NCBI RefSeq assembly: GCF_905475395.1
Contig: NC_058339.1
Coordinates: 42,913,172-42,977,171, forward strand
From: Chrysoperla carnea
Lineage: Eukaryota; Arthropoda; Insecta; Neuroptera; Chrysopidae
DNA length: 64,000 bases
Reading direction: 5' to 3'
The notes beneath the pieces are model-generated. The model was not told the DNA's origin and searched no databases. It saw nothing but the letters and a program-made list of their open reading frames with translations. This document shows, piece by piece, positions 1-12,154 of the stretch. The translations under genes were made by a program, and so were the position numbers. Every line of letters begins with the position of its first letter. Position 1 is the first letter of the stretch.

Positions 1-245
1 GTCCTGAGTACGCTGTAAAAATTTCAGCTCGATATCTTTTTTCGTTTTTGAGTTATCGTGTCCACAGACGGACGGACGGACGGACAACCGGAAATGGACT
101 AATTAGGTGATTTTATGAACACCTATGGCAAAATTTTTTTCCTAGCATCATTATTTTTAAGCGTTACAAACTTAGGACTAAACTTAATATACTATGTTTA
201 TTTCATATACACCATGGTATAAAAATGTATATATGGTATAAAAAT
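1..245 (+). repeat. Dispersed repeat family A, partial copy at window edge
   Basis: This stretch contains the landmarks GTCCTGAGTACGCTGTAAAA, TTTCAGCTCGATATC, GGACGGACGGAC, AATTAGGTGATTTTAT and ACTTAATATACTATG in the same order as the copies at 40646-41270 and, inverted, 55000-55475. The copy is cut by the window start. No coding capacity was seen. It probably derives from a non-autonomous mobile element. Confidence 0.75.
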
Positions 246-1797
246 GCAAGCTGCCAGTTTGAATGGTAGTTTAATAGTTTTTTATTGGAGTAATATACAT
301 CCCTCCCAACTCACGTTTTTTTATTATCATCTTTTAATCGTGAATACTAATTGTTAATAATGTCGTTAATAAACAGAAACTTTTAATACTGTTTGAGTAA
401 GTTTGAGTATGCGTTACATACACATCCCATATTGAGCATTTTAAAAGAGATATTTTATTTTGTAGGTAGATATTTTGACAGAGTCGACACTCACTCGGAG
501 AAGCCATTGGTCTACTGTGCTTGACCAATTTTTTCATTGATTATTTCAGCTTAATTATCTTGAGAGGCTGAGTACACCTGCTCCATGCAAAAGCCATGAG
601 GCACTAGACCAGTCAAATACAAATGTTAAATTAATTTTTGGAACGAAGTTCCTTAACGCGGCTTGCCATGGTGAGTAAACTGACAGAGATCATCACGTAA
701 CAATGTGAGATATGCTTTGTTTATGTGTGCCATATCAGTGGCACACACATATATATTATTATATTTATAAATATCGATCCAGCACTAAAGAACGATAAGC
801 TAAGCGTTCTATCTTCTCAACCTCTATTTCAAAAATGGTTGAACGTACAAACAAATTGCAGACAATGTTAGTAGATAATTTTATCTTCTACAACTTTTAT
901 AATAAATTTAAATGCGATTGAAGGCAAAGGAAACGAGATTTTATAAAAAACTGATTTTTGCGACCTTGCACCTTGAATATGTAAGGACGCACACACGTGA
1001 CCATATGTAGGTACTATTTTTTGAGATAACGTGACATTTGAGACAACGTGACTTTTGAGACAACATTTGTACTATATAAAAAAATTCAGCTTATTCCGTC
1101 AGATTCTGAGGTGAAACCCTAAGATGATTGGAGTAGGTATTACCATTTTTTGTTAGAATTAACAAGTCGAGTCTGGGAAATTCATTGAAAGATTGTTTGT
1201 GTCTTGCACTTAATATTCAGCATTTGATATTTCGAAATTCAGATACTACCCCTTTGAGATAAAGTCTAAGTCCAAACTAATTTTTAGCTTCATAGGTCGA
1301 TAGATACTGAGATACAGAAGCACAAAGGACATCGGACAAAATATACTTTTTATATATGATACGATATAGACAATAGCGAGAGGGATAATGTTTGTTTACA
1401 GTTTGCATACACAGTTATCCTTTTAATTGGTTTTAGAACGGTTTTATGTTTACATACTAGTAATAAAAAAATATAGAGATGATTACCAGATTTTTTTATT
1501 GAGGAAATATGAAATTTTGTGAGGATTTCATAAGAACGGTTTTAATTTAGTCGTATAAATTTTGTAATATTTGACATGCTATAATAGGCGTAGAGAAAGT
1601 AGTAACTGGTAAGTAAAATTTTAGTACGTATTTGTTTTAAAAATCTTTACCAAATTTTGAGTGAATAAAGAACTCTAATATTTATGGGTTCAGGCTTCTT
1701 GTCAAAATCATGGGTGAGACAAATGGTTGTTACCCAAAAAAGTACTCAAATATGGTAATATAACTGTTTTAAAATTGCCTATATACAAAATTTAAAA
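246..1797. other. AT-rich DNA without recognised gene
   Basis: Nothing convincingly coding was found. A small tandem of about 17 bp (TTTGAGACAACGTGAC-like, three units) lies at 1018-1061. The phrase GGAACGAAGTTCCTTAACGC at about 639-658, followed by CATG/GTGAGT, looks like old mobile-element sequence but I cannot assign it. Confidence 0.5.
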
Positions 1798-1799
1798 AA

Positions 1800-2116
1800 T
1801 CCCCGAAAAATTTTCTACTACGGGGCGCTTAGCTCGCACTTGAATCATATCTAAGAACACTCTCCATTAAATTACTGAATACTTTCCATTAATTATTAAA
1901 CTGAATCAATTTTGAAGATCGTCGCCCTTATTTTAGTTTTTTCGGGTACGGAACTCTAAAGTAGCACTTGAAACATAGCTAAGAACACTCCCTTTTAAAT
2001 TATCTTTCAAACGAAACAAAAAAAATAAAAATCGGTTCATCTGTTTAGGGGCTACGATGCCACAGACAGACAGACATACACACATAGCGGTTTTTTTAGG
2101 TTCGGGGATTAAAAAA
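1800..2116 (-). repeat. Dispersed repeat family B (CCCCGAACC / GGGTTCCGTA type)
   Basis: Shares an ordered set of motifs with 14560-14748, 18548-18839 and 57945-58130: a CCCCGAA end, GGTTCCGTA-like blocks, AGCTAAGAACACTC, ATCGGTT, TACGATGCCACAGACAGACA. The copy contains two GCTAAGAACACTC blocks. It is non-coding and resembles a widespread repeat I associate with Lepidoptera. Confidence 0.75.
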
Positions 2117-2881
2117 GATAGTAACTTACTATTGATATTTTGTATAATACTAGGTGAATAATGAGGATTTACTTTATTATTTTACTTATTAATTTTACTT
2201 CCGTTAGTTAAAGTAAAATCAAAAATAATTAATATGTAAACAGTTTATTAATGGTTTATTTTGTTACATTTTTTAATATTTAATTTGCTTGTTGAACTTA
2301 ATTTAGTAATAGATTTTTCTATATCCACTATACACACCTACATACAGAATATCCTGGATGATAAATAAATTTTTGTTTTTTTATTAAAGTACAGACAAAA
2401 AACCTAGTGTTCTCTTACTTTTTATTTTAGTGGTTTTGTTAAACACATTTCTGCTCTATGCCATACCTACAATATATTTATTATATTGTTTCAGTTTTTA
2501 CACATATGAACAACCAATCTAATGTTCCGTGTATGTTTGTTTCATGTATGTGAATTTGTATCTTTACGTTCAAAAGTTATAATAATGTTGAAATATATAT
2601 ATAAAAAACATTGTTTTCATTTCATAACAAGTCGCTGTAATGAAGTCTAAAAGATGTCAGGCTGCGAGCTTTCTGATAAATTAATATTATCGTTGCTAAA
2701 TTATAGGGAAATTAACCAAGAACATTTTGTTTTCCATTAATTGAACAATTTTCAATTGTTTTCAATCTCTTAGACAGCCTGATAGGCAGCACACAGTACG
2801 CAACGACCGATGACTGGACCCCAGCCAGATAGCCGCTTTAAATTTGGTTACGGGTAGTTATAGCTCGGTGGTATAGCTTAG
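2117..2881. other. AT-rich DNA without recognised gene
   Basis: No supported gene. A slightly GC-richer patch at about 2772-2836 directly precedes the 7-bp array. It is short and no reading frame is recognisable. Confidence 0.45.
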
Positions 2882-3397
2882 TATATAATATATAATATAT
2901 AATATATAATATATAATATATAATATATAATATATAATATATAATATATAATATATAATATATAATATATAATATATAATATATAATATATAATATATAA
3001 TATATAATATATAATATATAATATATAATATATAATATATAATATATAATATATAATATATAATATATAATATATAATATATAATATATAATATATAATA
3101 TATAATATATAATATATAATATATAATATATAATATATAATATATAATATATAATATATAATATATAATATATAATATATAATATATAATATATAATATA
3201 TAATATATAATATATAATATATAATATATAATATATAATATATAATATATAATATATAATATATAATATATAATATATAATATATAATATATAATATATA
3301 ATATATAATATATAATATACAATATATAATATATAATATATAATATATAATATATAATATATAATATATAATATATAATATATAATATATAATATAT
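2882..3397. repeat. 7-bp minisatellite, about 73 copies of ATATAAT
   Basis: An almost perfect head-to-tail array of the 7-bp unit ATATAAT over 516 bp, with one visible T-to-C change near 3319. Because three units make 21 bp, the array reads open in some frames on both strands and gives a spurious repetitive peptide (YIIYYIL). The near-perfect homogeneity suggests recent expansion by slippage or unequal exchange. Confidence 0.97.
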
Positions 3398-4060
3398 GTA
3401 ATGAAGGATTGAAAAGTGGGATTCGTTCAATTAATAGTTAATCAAGCTAGTATATTAAATATAATTAAAAACATCATTAAATTTTTTATTTTGATTTTCG
3501 AAGTGAAAGCATTAACTTTCAGCCAGAAAGTTAAAAAACATAAAAAAAATAAATAAAATAATACATGGGTTTGTATAGTAAAAATTTTTGTACGAGCCTT
3601 CAACATGTGATGTAATGTATTTTTTTGTGTGTTATAAATATTATTATGGTTTTCCGAGAGGAGACTAACGTTCAAACATGAATTTTCCATAGAAGGTACT
3701 AGCAAACCACCTTTGTTGCACACATATATCAACCTAAAAAAAATATCTAAATATAATATGTATATATAAAAAAAACTATTTAGGTATATTTTTTTATTTA
3801 AAACCATAGAAAAAGTGTGGTGTGCGAAATCGAGATCCGTCTTTTTTCCTGTTGTCGCCACCATCTGTGTTTGTAATACATTAAAATATTGCCGCGAGAG
3901 GTCAGGATGTTCACAAGAATAAGATAACATCATGAATTATTGCAACATATAACGACCAAAATGTTAAAAATAAACCTAAATGTTATATGTATGGTAAAGG
4001 TATTTTATAACAGTAAATATGGTATTCATAGTCAAATAATGTTTTCAAGCAGGTATTAGA
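3398..4060. other. No supported gene
   Basis: A long open frame on the - strand (3933-3442) is AT-rich and low in complexity, and I do not accept it as a gene. Nothing else was recognised. Confidence 0.4.
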
Positions 4061-4061
4061 T

Positions 4062-4240
4062 GAAAACCTCGTTTACATGCAGTATATTCAAGTCGTACGC
4101 CACCCTTGGCTGAGCATTCGTTTTAGTTGCTTCAAGTATACTTTTCACAACGGCCAAGCTACGCTGATTTATACTAACACTAGGAGGAAGTCCCATAGGT
4201 ATGACTTGTAATTTGGATAAGATATGCCATTGAAATCCTT
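4062..4240 (-). other. Exon-like island, unidentified
   Basis: On the - strand from about 4234 to 4062 an open frame reads GFQWHILSKLQVIPMGLPP, then a Ser/Asn/Arg/Glu/Lys-rich stretch ending VAYDLNILHVNE. Base composition is less AT-biased than around it. It has no start codon at its head, so if real it is an internal exon; CTGCAT/GTAAAC is a possible donor near 4073. The + strand is also open here, which weakens the case. I do not recognise the protein and found no neighbouring exons. Confidence 0.3.
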
Positions 4241-6463
4241 AGCTTTGTTTATAAATTTAATTAAATAAGAACAATTATAGGTCGAAATACGATCGGCTCT
4301 GACTCGAATGAGGGGAATTTTGGGAGGGTTCCTTTTCTCGTTATAACCGCACTTGTGGCGGTACGGAAAATATTATGTGTAAGGCTTCTAAATTATGAAA
4401 GGATAGAAATAAGGGCCTGAATTCAGATGGAAAATTTACAAATATTTACATTTCAGTAATTTTTGCCAATCAACAGTGAGAGGTACTCCGAGAGTTACAA
4501 AAACATTACCTAAAAGACCAAGGCTTGGTCCAAACAGTTTATGCGCCTATTTGATTTAACTTCAGTTTCTTCGAAAAAGTTCGTTTCATGTATATACATT
4601 TTTATGTGTTCCTGTTTCGAGACCGCTATTATATAAACGAAGGGCTTAATTTTAAACACTTTTCTATCTTTTTCTGAGAATTTTTTTAAATATCTACTGA
4701 GGTGTATAAATGAAAGTACTGCTTGATTACCAGTTTACAACTAGAAACTAGTAAAGTCGATTTCTGTTTCTTTCAAGTAAGGCAATTAAGTAGATAAATA
4801 TTGTGGGAGAACAAATAATATTATAGTTTCTGAAGTATGAATTGCGTTTTAAAATTTGCTAAAAATATTAATAGTAAATTTTTTTAAGCAAATTTTCAAA
4901 AAGTTGAAGTAACTGTAAATTTTAGCTACCTTGCATATTACGGAAATGTCAACAGTTTATCTATCTTTGACCCATGCTTAAAGCCTAAAGTTTCTTCTAA
5001 ATTTTCTGACTGTGAATATAAATTTGCTTTGTTTTACAATAATCGATTATCTAGAGATCAGGCATAACTAAAAACATGTTCTATGAATATGTTTGTGTGT
5101 AGTATCAGCTCATAAAAAAAGTCACACATGCATTTGAATTGCTTCTATTCGATTGTGTATACCGATTAAATCGACAGAGTTTTTTACTGGATATAAAAAC
5201 TATGATTCTATAGACTATTCAAATATATATTTTATTCGGAATTCTTGTTATCAATAAAGTCAGTTAAAATGGAGCACTGTTTTGCATCTCTTAGATAATA
5301 TTTTAAAAATTGTAGAAATCAAATACGTAGAAATTTTAAACATAAGATATACAGGGTTGACCATTTAATCTATTATGGCTAATAACCTACTTTGTAGTTA
5401 AATGAGAGACATCATGTTCCGACATTAGATTGGACCTAGTTCTGTGGGTTGCTTTAATAGTCAATAGATCCTAAAATGTAAGAGATATAATAAAACTTTA
5501 AAAACGGTTAATTTTCAAGATCATTTCAAGATCAACTGGGTGTCATGTTTTATTTTTAAGACGAAGGGTGGTATCTAGGGTTCAAAATAAAAAGTAATCG
5601 CCAGACATTTAGGTGGTTAGAGGGCCAACAAACTTTATTAAATTATTTAATTTATTAAACTGCGCTGGATATAGTGGCACAAAGAATAACACAAACACCT
5701 AACTATCTTTGCTACAAATAGAAATCGACTTTTCATTGAACGTGTCGTTTCCTACGAACAAAAGGGTTCAATCAATGAGCTATATTTGTGCTAGAAAATG
5801 CAAAAATCAATCTAACTTCGTTGTTAATTTTTTTTGAAACATTAAAAAAATTTTTAATTTTTATTTAACGCATAGTTTATTGTCGAAGAAATGATTTCAG
5901 GCAACTAACGAACATCCTTATTGACATGCCAGTAAAATAAATGATAAATAAATGTTTACAGAGGCCAAGCTATTTATTTTTATATTAAAATTTACATAAA
6001 TTTCTGCAAAACAAATAAACTACTTTAATAATGGTTCGGTTAATATTTTCAGTATCAATATATTTCATGTTAAGCCCTATAATGTGGGAGTAAACGTTAT
6101 CAAGGAATATTATCACAAATATATAACTTAGTTTTGTCTTACTTTGTGTCGTTGTTGTCAGTCCAGTTTGGACAAAAACTCCCTAGAGATCGTATCGTCA
6201 AGTCCGGACGGATATCTCATGTATATATAGAACTATTACCACATCTATTGAATGAAGGTTTGAAATATTTCTATATTCTTACCTCCCCAAAGCTATAGAC
6301 TGTTTATTGACAATTTTTATAACAAGGTCACCATGTACATTTGTTTTTTATACCGGTTGAGTTCTGAAATAATGAATTTTATTTTTGTATGCTGTTAGTG
6401 ATGTAATCACTAAAAATACTGTGTGTAATATCACGGTAAAAAATTTTTAGGTACTAAAGTTGT
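4241..6463. other. AT-rich DNA without recognised gene
   Basis: No gene is supported. The segment at 5350-5400 (CAGGGTTGACCATTTAATC) shares the words AATCTATTATGGCTA with 59789-59803, so it may be a remnant of a dispersed element. Confidence 0.4.
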
Positions 6464-7106
6464 AAGTAAAGTTGCAATTGCTGGCAATAGACCGGAATAC
6501 TGTAAAAGAGGAGTTTCTAATGAAGTGTTTCAACCATCCGGCTCTTTCTGAAGTGATATTTAATTTATGATGCCACTCACTTAGTTGGTCAAATATTTTG
6601 TAAATAGTTAATATCACTTTAAAAACATCGTTTTGAATTATAATGCTTTCTAACATTTTTATCTCATTACTACGAGACTCTAACATCGCCGCATCTTAAA
6701 GCTACTATTATATCCCCCAACATTCGGAACATTCAGCTTAGATAAGTTCATCTGTGTTAGACTTACCGAATTATGTTGGGGTAAAAATAATACGGTAAGT
6801 CTAACACAGATGAACGTATCTAAGCTGAATGTTCCGAATGTTGCGGGATATAATATTAGCTTTAAGATACTTTAGCGGATATGTTAGAGTCTCATAGTAA
6901 TGAGATAAAAATGTTAGAAAGCATTATAATTCAAAACGATTTTTTTGAATTTGTGATATTAACTATTTACAAAATATTTGACCAACTAAATGAGTGGCAT
7001 CATAAATTAAATATCACTTCAGAAAGGACTGGATCGTTGAAACACTTCATTAGAAACTCCTCTTTTACAGTATTCCGGTCTATTTCCAGCAATTGCAACT
7101 TTACTT
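6464..7106. repeat. Long near-perfect inverted repeat (hairpin) with protein-like arms
   Basis: The arms 6464-6768 and 6793-7106 are reverse complements with few differences and are separated by only 24 bp. Each arm, read outward from the centre, has an open frame of about 76-79 codons beginning MLES(R/H)SNEIKMLE, so the two peptides are near-identical copies. A transcript across this would fold into a stem of about 300 bp. It could be a fold-back element, or a fragment of a gene duplicated in inverted orientation and a source of hairpin siRNA. The peptide is not recognised. Confidence 0.9.
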
Positions 7107-7111
7107 GGTAG

Positions 7112-8155
7112 ATAAGCAAATGAGTTGACATCGGTTCTATACATCGGAGGATTAGTTAATTAATCGAGGTATTAAGATATTTTATCGTGGATACCTTGTA
7201 TACTGATCTAAAGTTAGAGATCTGTATTATTTGCTGTAAAAATGTTAAAAAAGTTTTAGTTTCCTGGGTAACCTACATGTCACTTCTTGAAATTTTTTTC
7301 AAACCGTGAAACACTCCATATAATTTTAAGCCTTCGGATGGTTGTAAATCCTATAAGAAACATATCGGCTTGTTCACACCTTAATGTCTTTTATAAAATA
7401 TTTAAACATATCAAAATATCCATATATACTTTTTTTTGTAAATAGGTAGACATGATATAAAAAAAATGTATATCGTATAGTTTAATCCATGGGACCATGT
7501 AAATATTTGTGTCTTTTTTCGGGGTAGGTATTTTATTGCCATGTTTATTGAATAAAGTAACATTTGACATGTTACTCTTACATATACGTACATACTTTCT
7601 TTAGAAACAAAATGTTCTATTTATATTCATATGCCAGAGACATAATTTCTACAATACACAGGTCACTTAAATTTTATTTATTTTTTGTTTTTTGTTTTTT
7701 CTTGTTGTTTTAAATATCGAAGAGGTATAAAGCTGTCGAAGTTTTTTTCAGGAAGGGCGTTATTAACAGAGTTGCGCTTTTTCTAGGTCGGCAAACCGGT
7801 GGCAAGTATTTGGGTTGCGCCTTATATATATCGGGATTGGCTCTAACGTTTCGATGAAAATTCTTTTACTGATAGTATTTAATATAAGAGTAAAGGCAAA
7901 ACGGGGGAGAGTCGCCATAATCGTGTCATTTTAATCGTGTCGCGTTATTTAAATTTATTCAAATGATAGAGTATCAAAAGTCTTGATTTCTCTCAACGTT
8001 TCCGAGCAAAACATTTTTAAGGAACTCAATACTCTCTTAAATGATACTGGAGTATTTGGCAAAGGAAATTATTAGCCTTCAAAATCGAACTTTTGTTGAT
8101 AATAAATAAAGTAAATAATACAGAGTAATTCAAACAAAATTGTATTAAAATTGTA
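7112..8155. other. AT-rich DNA without recognised gene
   Basis: No supported feature. A patch at 7745-7850 (GTCGGCAAACCGGTGG, GGTTGCGCC) is less AT-rich but carries no recognisable frame. Confidence 0.4.
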
Positions 8156-8826
8156 GTTTGATAAACTAAGTATGTAATCCTACTAAATTTGGATCATACT
8201 TTTCAAATTTGTGATCAAAATTAACGTTGCTCTAATAGGTTTCTAGAATGTGGAGTCCTGGTCCTGGTATTAAGTACATTAGTGATATCTAGCGAAAAAC
8301 TGACATCGCAGCTGAAAAGAATAACCCAAAATTAGTGGGTTTCAAAAAAAATTCCAATCAGATCGGATAAATATTGCTGAGTAATCAAAAAAATCGAATT
8401 TTTTAACTTTATGACGTCATCAGAATCCAAAAAATTTAATTTTCCTCTATCACATCCAAATTTTATCCGATTTTGATATACCAAGTATGTAATCGCAGTA
8501 AATTTGGGTCATACTTTTCAAATTTGTGATCAAAATTAACCTAGCTCTAATAGGTTTCAAGAATGTGGAGTCCTGGTCCTGGTATTAAGTACAATAGTAA
8601 TAGCTAGTGAAAAATTGACATCGCAACTGAAAAGAATGACCCAAAATTAGTGGGTTTCAATAAAAATTATAATCAGATCGAATCAAACTTGCCTGTGTTA
8701 TCAAAAAATCGAATTTTTTAACTTTATGACTTTATGTATATTAATGATTAAATAAAACATACGTTTAGTTTTGCGCCTCTATTTCTGTTGCGCCGGTGGC
8801 GGGTGCCTCCTTTGCCTCCTAGTTAC
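8155..8826 (-). repeat. Dispersed element C with about 315-bp tandem units, 2 units
   Basis: Two tandem units with a period of about 315 bp (AGTATGTAATC recurs at 8169 and 8484). They are followed by a unique end block with GCGCCGGTGGCGGG and CTAGTTAC. The same units and the same end block, inverted, form 51086-52330. One unit holds a perfect TGACGTCA palindrome at 8412-8419. The architecture (unique cap plus internal tandem repeats) resembles the non-autonomous Helentron/DINE-like class. That class is an inference. Confidence 0.85.
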
Positions 8827-9858
8827 GGACCTCACTCCACCAATTTAATATTGATATGCAATTTCTTCCATATTGTAACGAGAATTTTATCGGGCACTAA
8901 TCAAGGCGTAGTGTTTGTAGCCTGACATTTTTTGTAAATAGATACATTTTTTGCTCATAAGCGTGTGTATACTTAGTCAACACTCAAGTAAATTTAAAAA
9001 AGTAAATCAGATTGATTGACACTGCCTCTTTAAATTTACGGGGTAGGTACTATTATGACTACTTGCCTTTATACGTTTCTGTAGAGTGATTTTTGATCTC
9101 ATTTTCATTTAAAAATATGTACACTAGCAATAAAACAAAATAAATTGTTTTTTATTAAATATTTTTATACGTTGTTCTTTTTATATACGGTGAAATTTGT
9201 GATACAAATAAAAATATTTATATTATAAATATATATTTCCCGGATGAATTCTACCGTCAATAATAATCAAAATTACTTTCAGAAAAAGTTATTTTTAAAT
9301 TTATCACAATAATATTCGTTCGATAGTATTGTTGTCAAATATTCTCATAATACAAGAATAAAAATAAAAAAACAAAAGCCATACCAACCAACGACCAGTC
9401 AGTAAACTGACCATTCATATTATCCATTGGGATTTAATATTCTCGAACTTATAATAAGTTTTGACACAAAGTTATAATAGTTTTCTTTTTTAGATTGGAT
9501 TTATATACACTAGAGGAGTCTGACAAATGCTAAAAAGATATATTGTTGGGTAGGCAATATCAATTATCGTATTGTTTTTTTTTTTAACTTTTTAAATTTG
9601 GGAAAATTATATTTAAAAAAATTGTATTCAAACAAAATCATTTTAATTATACATAAAAATCAATTTTGTATGGCATTGGAAAAGGAGAATATTGACACAA
9701 AAGCCTTTACAGAAATATTAATCTGTTCGACTTTTCACTTAATACTTAATGATTGCATAGTAAACCTGGCGGTGAAATCGTAGACCAAAACTAATGATAA
9801 ACATAGATTTCTTTCCCCTCAATTTGCTTATTACTACAGACTATAGAGAATTTTTTTC
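8827..9858. other. AT-rich DNA without recognised gene
   Basis: No coding, RNA or repeat feature recognised. Confidence 0.4.
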
Positions 9859-10403
9859 TGCATAAAATTACAGGAGTTATTTTTTAATTCAATTGGTTCA
9901 GTGTTGAATGTAAATGAACAAAATCCTTACAAAAAGGAAGGCGAAAGGAACGCCATTTTGAAAAAAAAACCGTTTCAGCCTATATTTACGTAATCGTGAA
10001 CTTTACACCAAAAATTGCAGGTAAGAAGGAATCATCTAGAATTTTTTATATATTTATTGCATTTTGATCTATTTTAAACAAACATTAGAAGAGATATCGG
10101 TCAAATAGTCAATAATTAAATCTTCATAGTCGTATGAATCATAAACGGTTTTATTGATACAAAAAAAATTATGACAAAAAAGACAGGAAATTTAATTATC
10201 TACAATAAAAATTATTACCGTTTATTCCGTTAAAAATTAATAAAGGTTTTTATCGTCTAAATTTCACGATTATAGAGATATTGGCCGAAACGTTTTTTAT
10301 CAAAATGGCGGAATTTCCGCCCTCTTTTCTACGTATAGATTTTGTGAATTTACAATTAGTACGTGATACTGAACCTATAATAACTCCTGTCTTTAATTGC
10401 ATT
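9859..10403. repeat. Imperfect inverted-repeat (fold-back) element
   Basis: The left arm (about 9859-10015) contains ACAGGAGTTATT, GGTTCAGT, AACGCCATTTTGA, ACCGTTTCAGCC and TAATCGTGAA. The right arm (about 10250-10403) contains their reverse complements in mirrored order (TTCACGATTA, GGCCGAAACG, TCAAAATGGCGG, ACTGAACC, AATAACTCCTGT). The pairing is diverged, which suggests an old non-autonomous TIR element. Confidence 0.7.
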
Positions 10404-12072
10404 AAGACAAGAGTAGCGACCTTCTATGTTACCTATTTTATATACTAATAATATTCTAAATTAAAAAGTATTACCTAACCGCAAAATTTAAAATTTTATA
10501 TTTTAGCTTTTAAATATATAATTTAGCAAAATTTTACTTTGAACAATATTTTTACAATGATAAGTTTTTCTAATTATTAATATAGGAAGTTCCAAAGCTA
10601 TTTTATGAGAGCAGAATGAGATAGAGGACAAACTTTTAAGAAACTACTTTTTTTACAATTAATGGTACATCGGATCCAAAAAACTCTTTATCGTGAACAT
10701 ACCCTGCTTTTCTAATGCGGTAATTTTAGGGTATCTATAAAAAAAGTCTCCAGTATTTGAACACAGAGTGATAAAATAAGAATATTTTAGATATAAATAA
10801 ACTATATTGAACCTGTTTGGATACCGAGCTAAGCTCAAAAAAGGAAAAATATCTATATAAACATCAAAATGATTTTACATAAAAAAATGTCGTAACGTAA
10901 ATGTGTGTAATATAAACGAAAAGTGTGCTCTGCTTTTTTACTTTAATCATATATTTTTGTGGTTTTCTTCCTGTTCCTGTGTAGCATGAATCGTCATTAT
11001 ACACACAAGAAGGACATACAACTTTCTATTAAATTCTGTGATTAGTCACACGCTAAAATTTTTAACGAATTGCAGAAGGAAATGAAGCTTTTTTCAATCT
11101 CTGAGGGAATTCGTTTAGCTAACGTAGCTCCTGCCCTTAACAATAAATTAGACAATTAAATTACGCAAATGGTACATTCAATGAGTCATAAAACGGAAAA
11201 TTATTTGGTTATTTTATGGCCTTTCTATTGATATCCCAATTTTTTCGATTCATCGTGGGATTTTTGCACTATTCGCCAAAAACCGTCAAAATTTTGGGCT
11301 TCGGGCATATATAACAGTTTATATGACAGGGTAAAAAGTATTTTCCTTAAAAAAAATTAAAGAAAATGATTTATGTCATACTTTTTTCTTAGTTAATAAA
11401 TAGCTTTTCAGTTGTTGTAGAGAAATAGATTTTTCAATTTCTATTTTCTAAAAGTTACACATGGCATGGCAATGTACATCCTTTCAAATTGCTAAAATTT
11501 TTGGGCTAAAAATCTTTAATTTAGAATCTATTTTAGGAATTTTACAATAATAAAAGACACCTTTACTTAAAAGCTTTTAAGATATTTGACAATACGCTTC
11601 ACAATTTTCAAGACAGTTGGAGGGACTGAGGCAAACAAAGTAATTTAGCTTTGGAACAATAGTAGTTTTTCTTAAATAAAATTGGAAAATGGTTTTTTCT
11701 CAACACTTGGCAGTACTCTCAAAAATCTTCTCTTAGAATATATAGCTGAATTTTTCAACTCGAAAGCGTCTAAAAAACTTAAATGAAAATTATCTTAAAT
11801 GATTTCGCCGCGTGAGAAATTTGTAGCCTAATTTTGAATACACTATCGTGTAACGAGACATTTTTTTCATTAGTCCATACACAAATAAACAAACCTAAAA
11901 AGATACAGATATATGTATGTGTATGTGATCACGTGTGTGTGAAGGAGCATCGTAAAAGTTAATAAGCCGGGATTTGTTGATCCACTAGGAAATTGTCGGT
12001 GCTCACCGTCCAACATCAATGGTTTTCGGTATACAGTTATTGTAAATATATGTGTATATACAGAGTCTTTTA
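10404..12072. other. AT-rich DNA without recognised gene
   Basis: No gene or RNA was recognised on either strand. Confidence 0.4.
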
Positions 12073-12154
12073 AAAGTATGAGAACAATCGAATGCTCTCA
12101 TCGAAAGTATGAGAACAATCGAATGCTCTCATCGAAAGTATGAGAACAATCGAA
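12073..12154. repeat. 31-bp tandem repeat, 2.6 copies
   Basis: Units start at 12073, 12104 and 12135, each beginning AAAGTATGAGAACAATCGAA. The copies are identical over their shared length. Confidence 0.9.

Noticed and set aside
2858..3430. 190-codon open frame on the - strand with a repeated YIIYYIL peptide
   Set aside because: It is only the 7-bp ATATAAT array read in frame (three units are 21 bp). Not a protein.
3442..3933. 163-codon open frame on the - strand
   Set aside because: Mostly hydrophobic and Lys/Asn residues from AT-rich DNA, no domain, no support from neighbouring exons.
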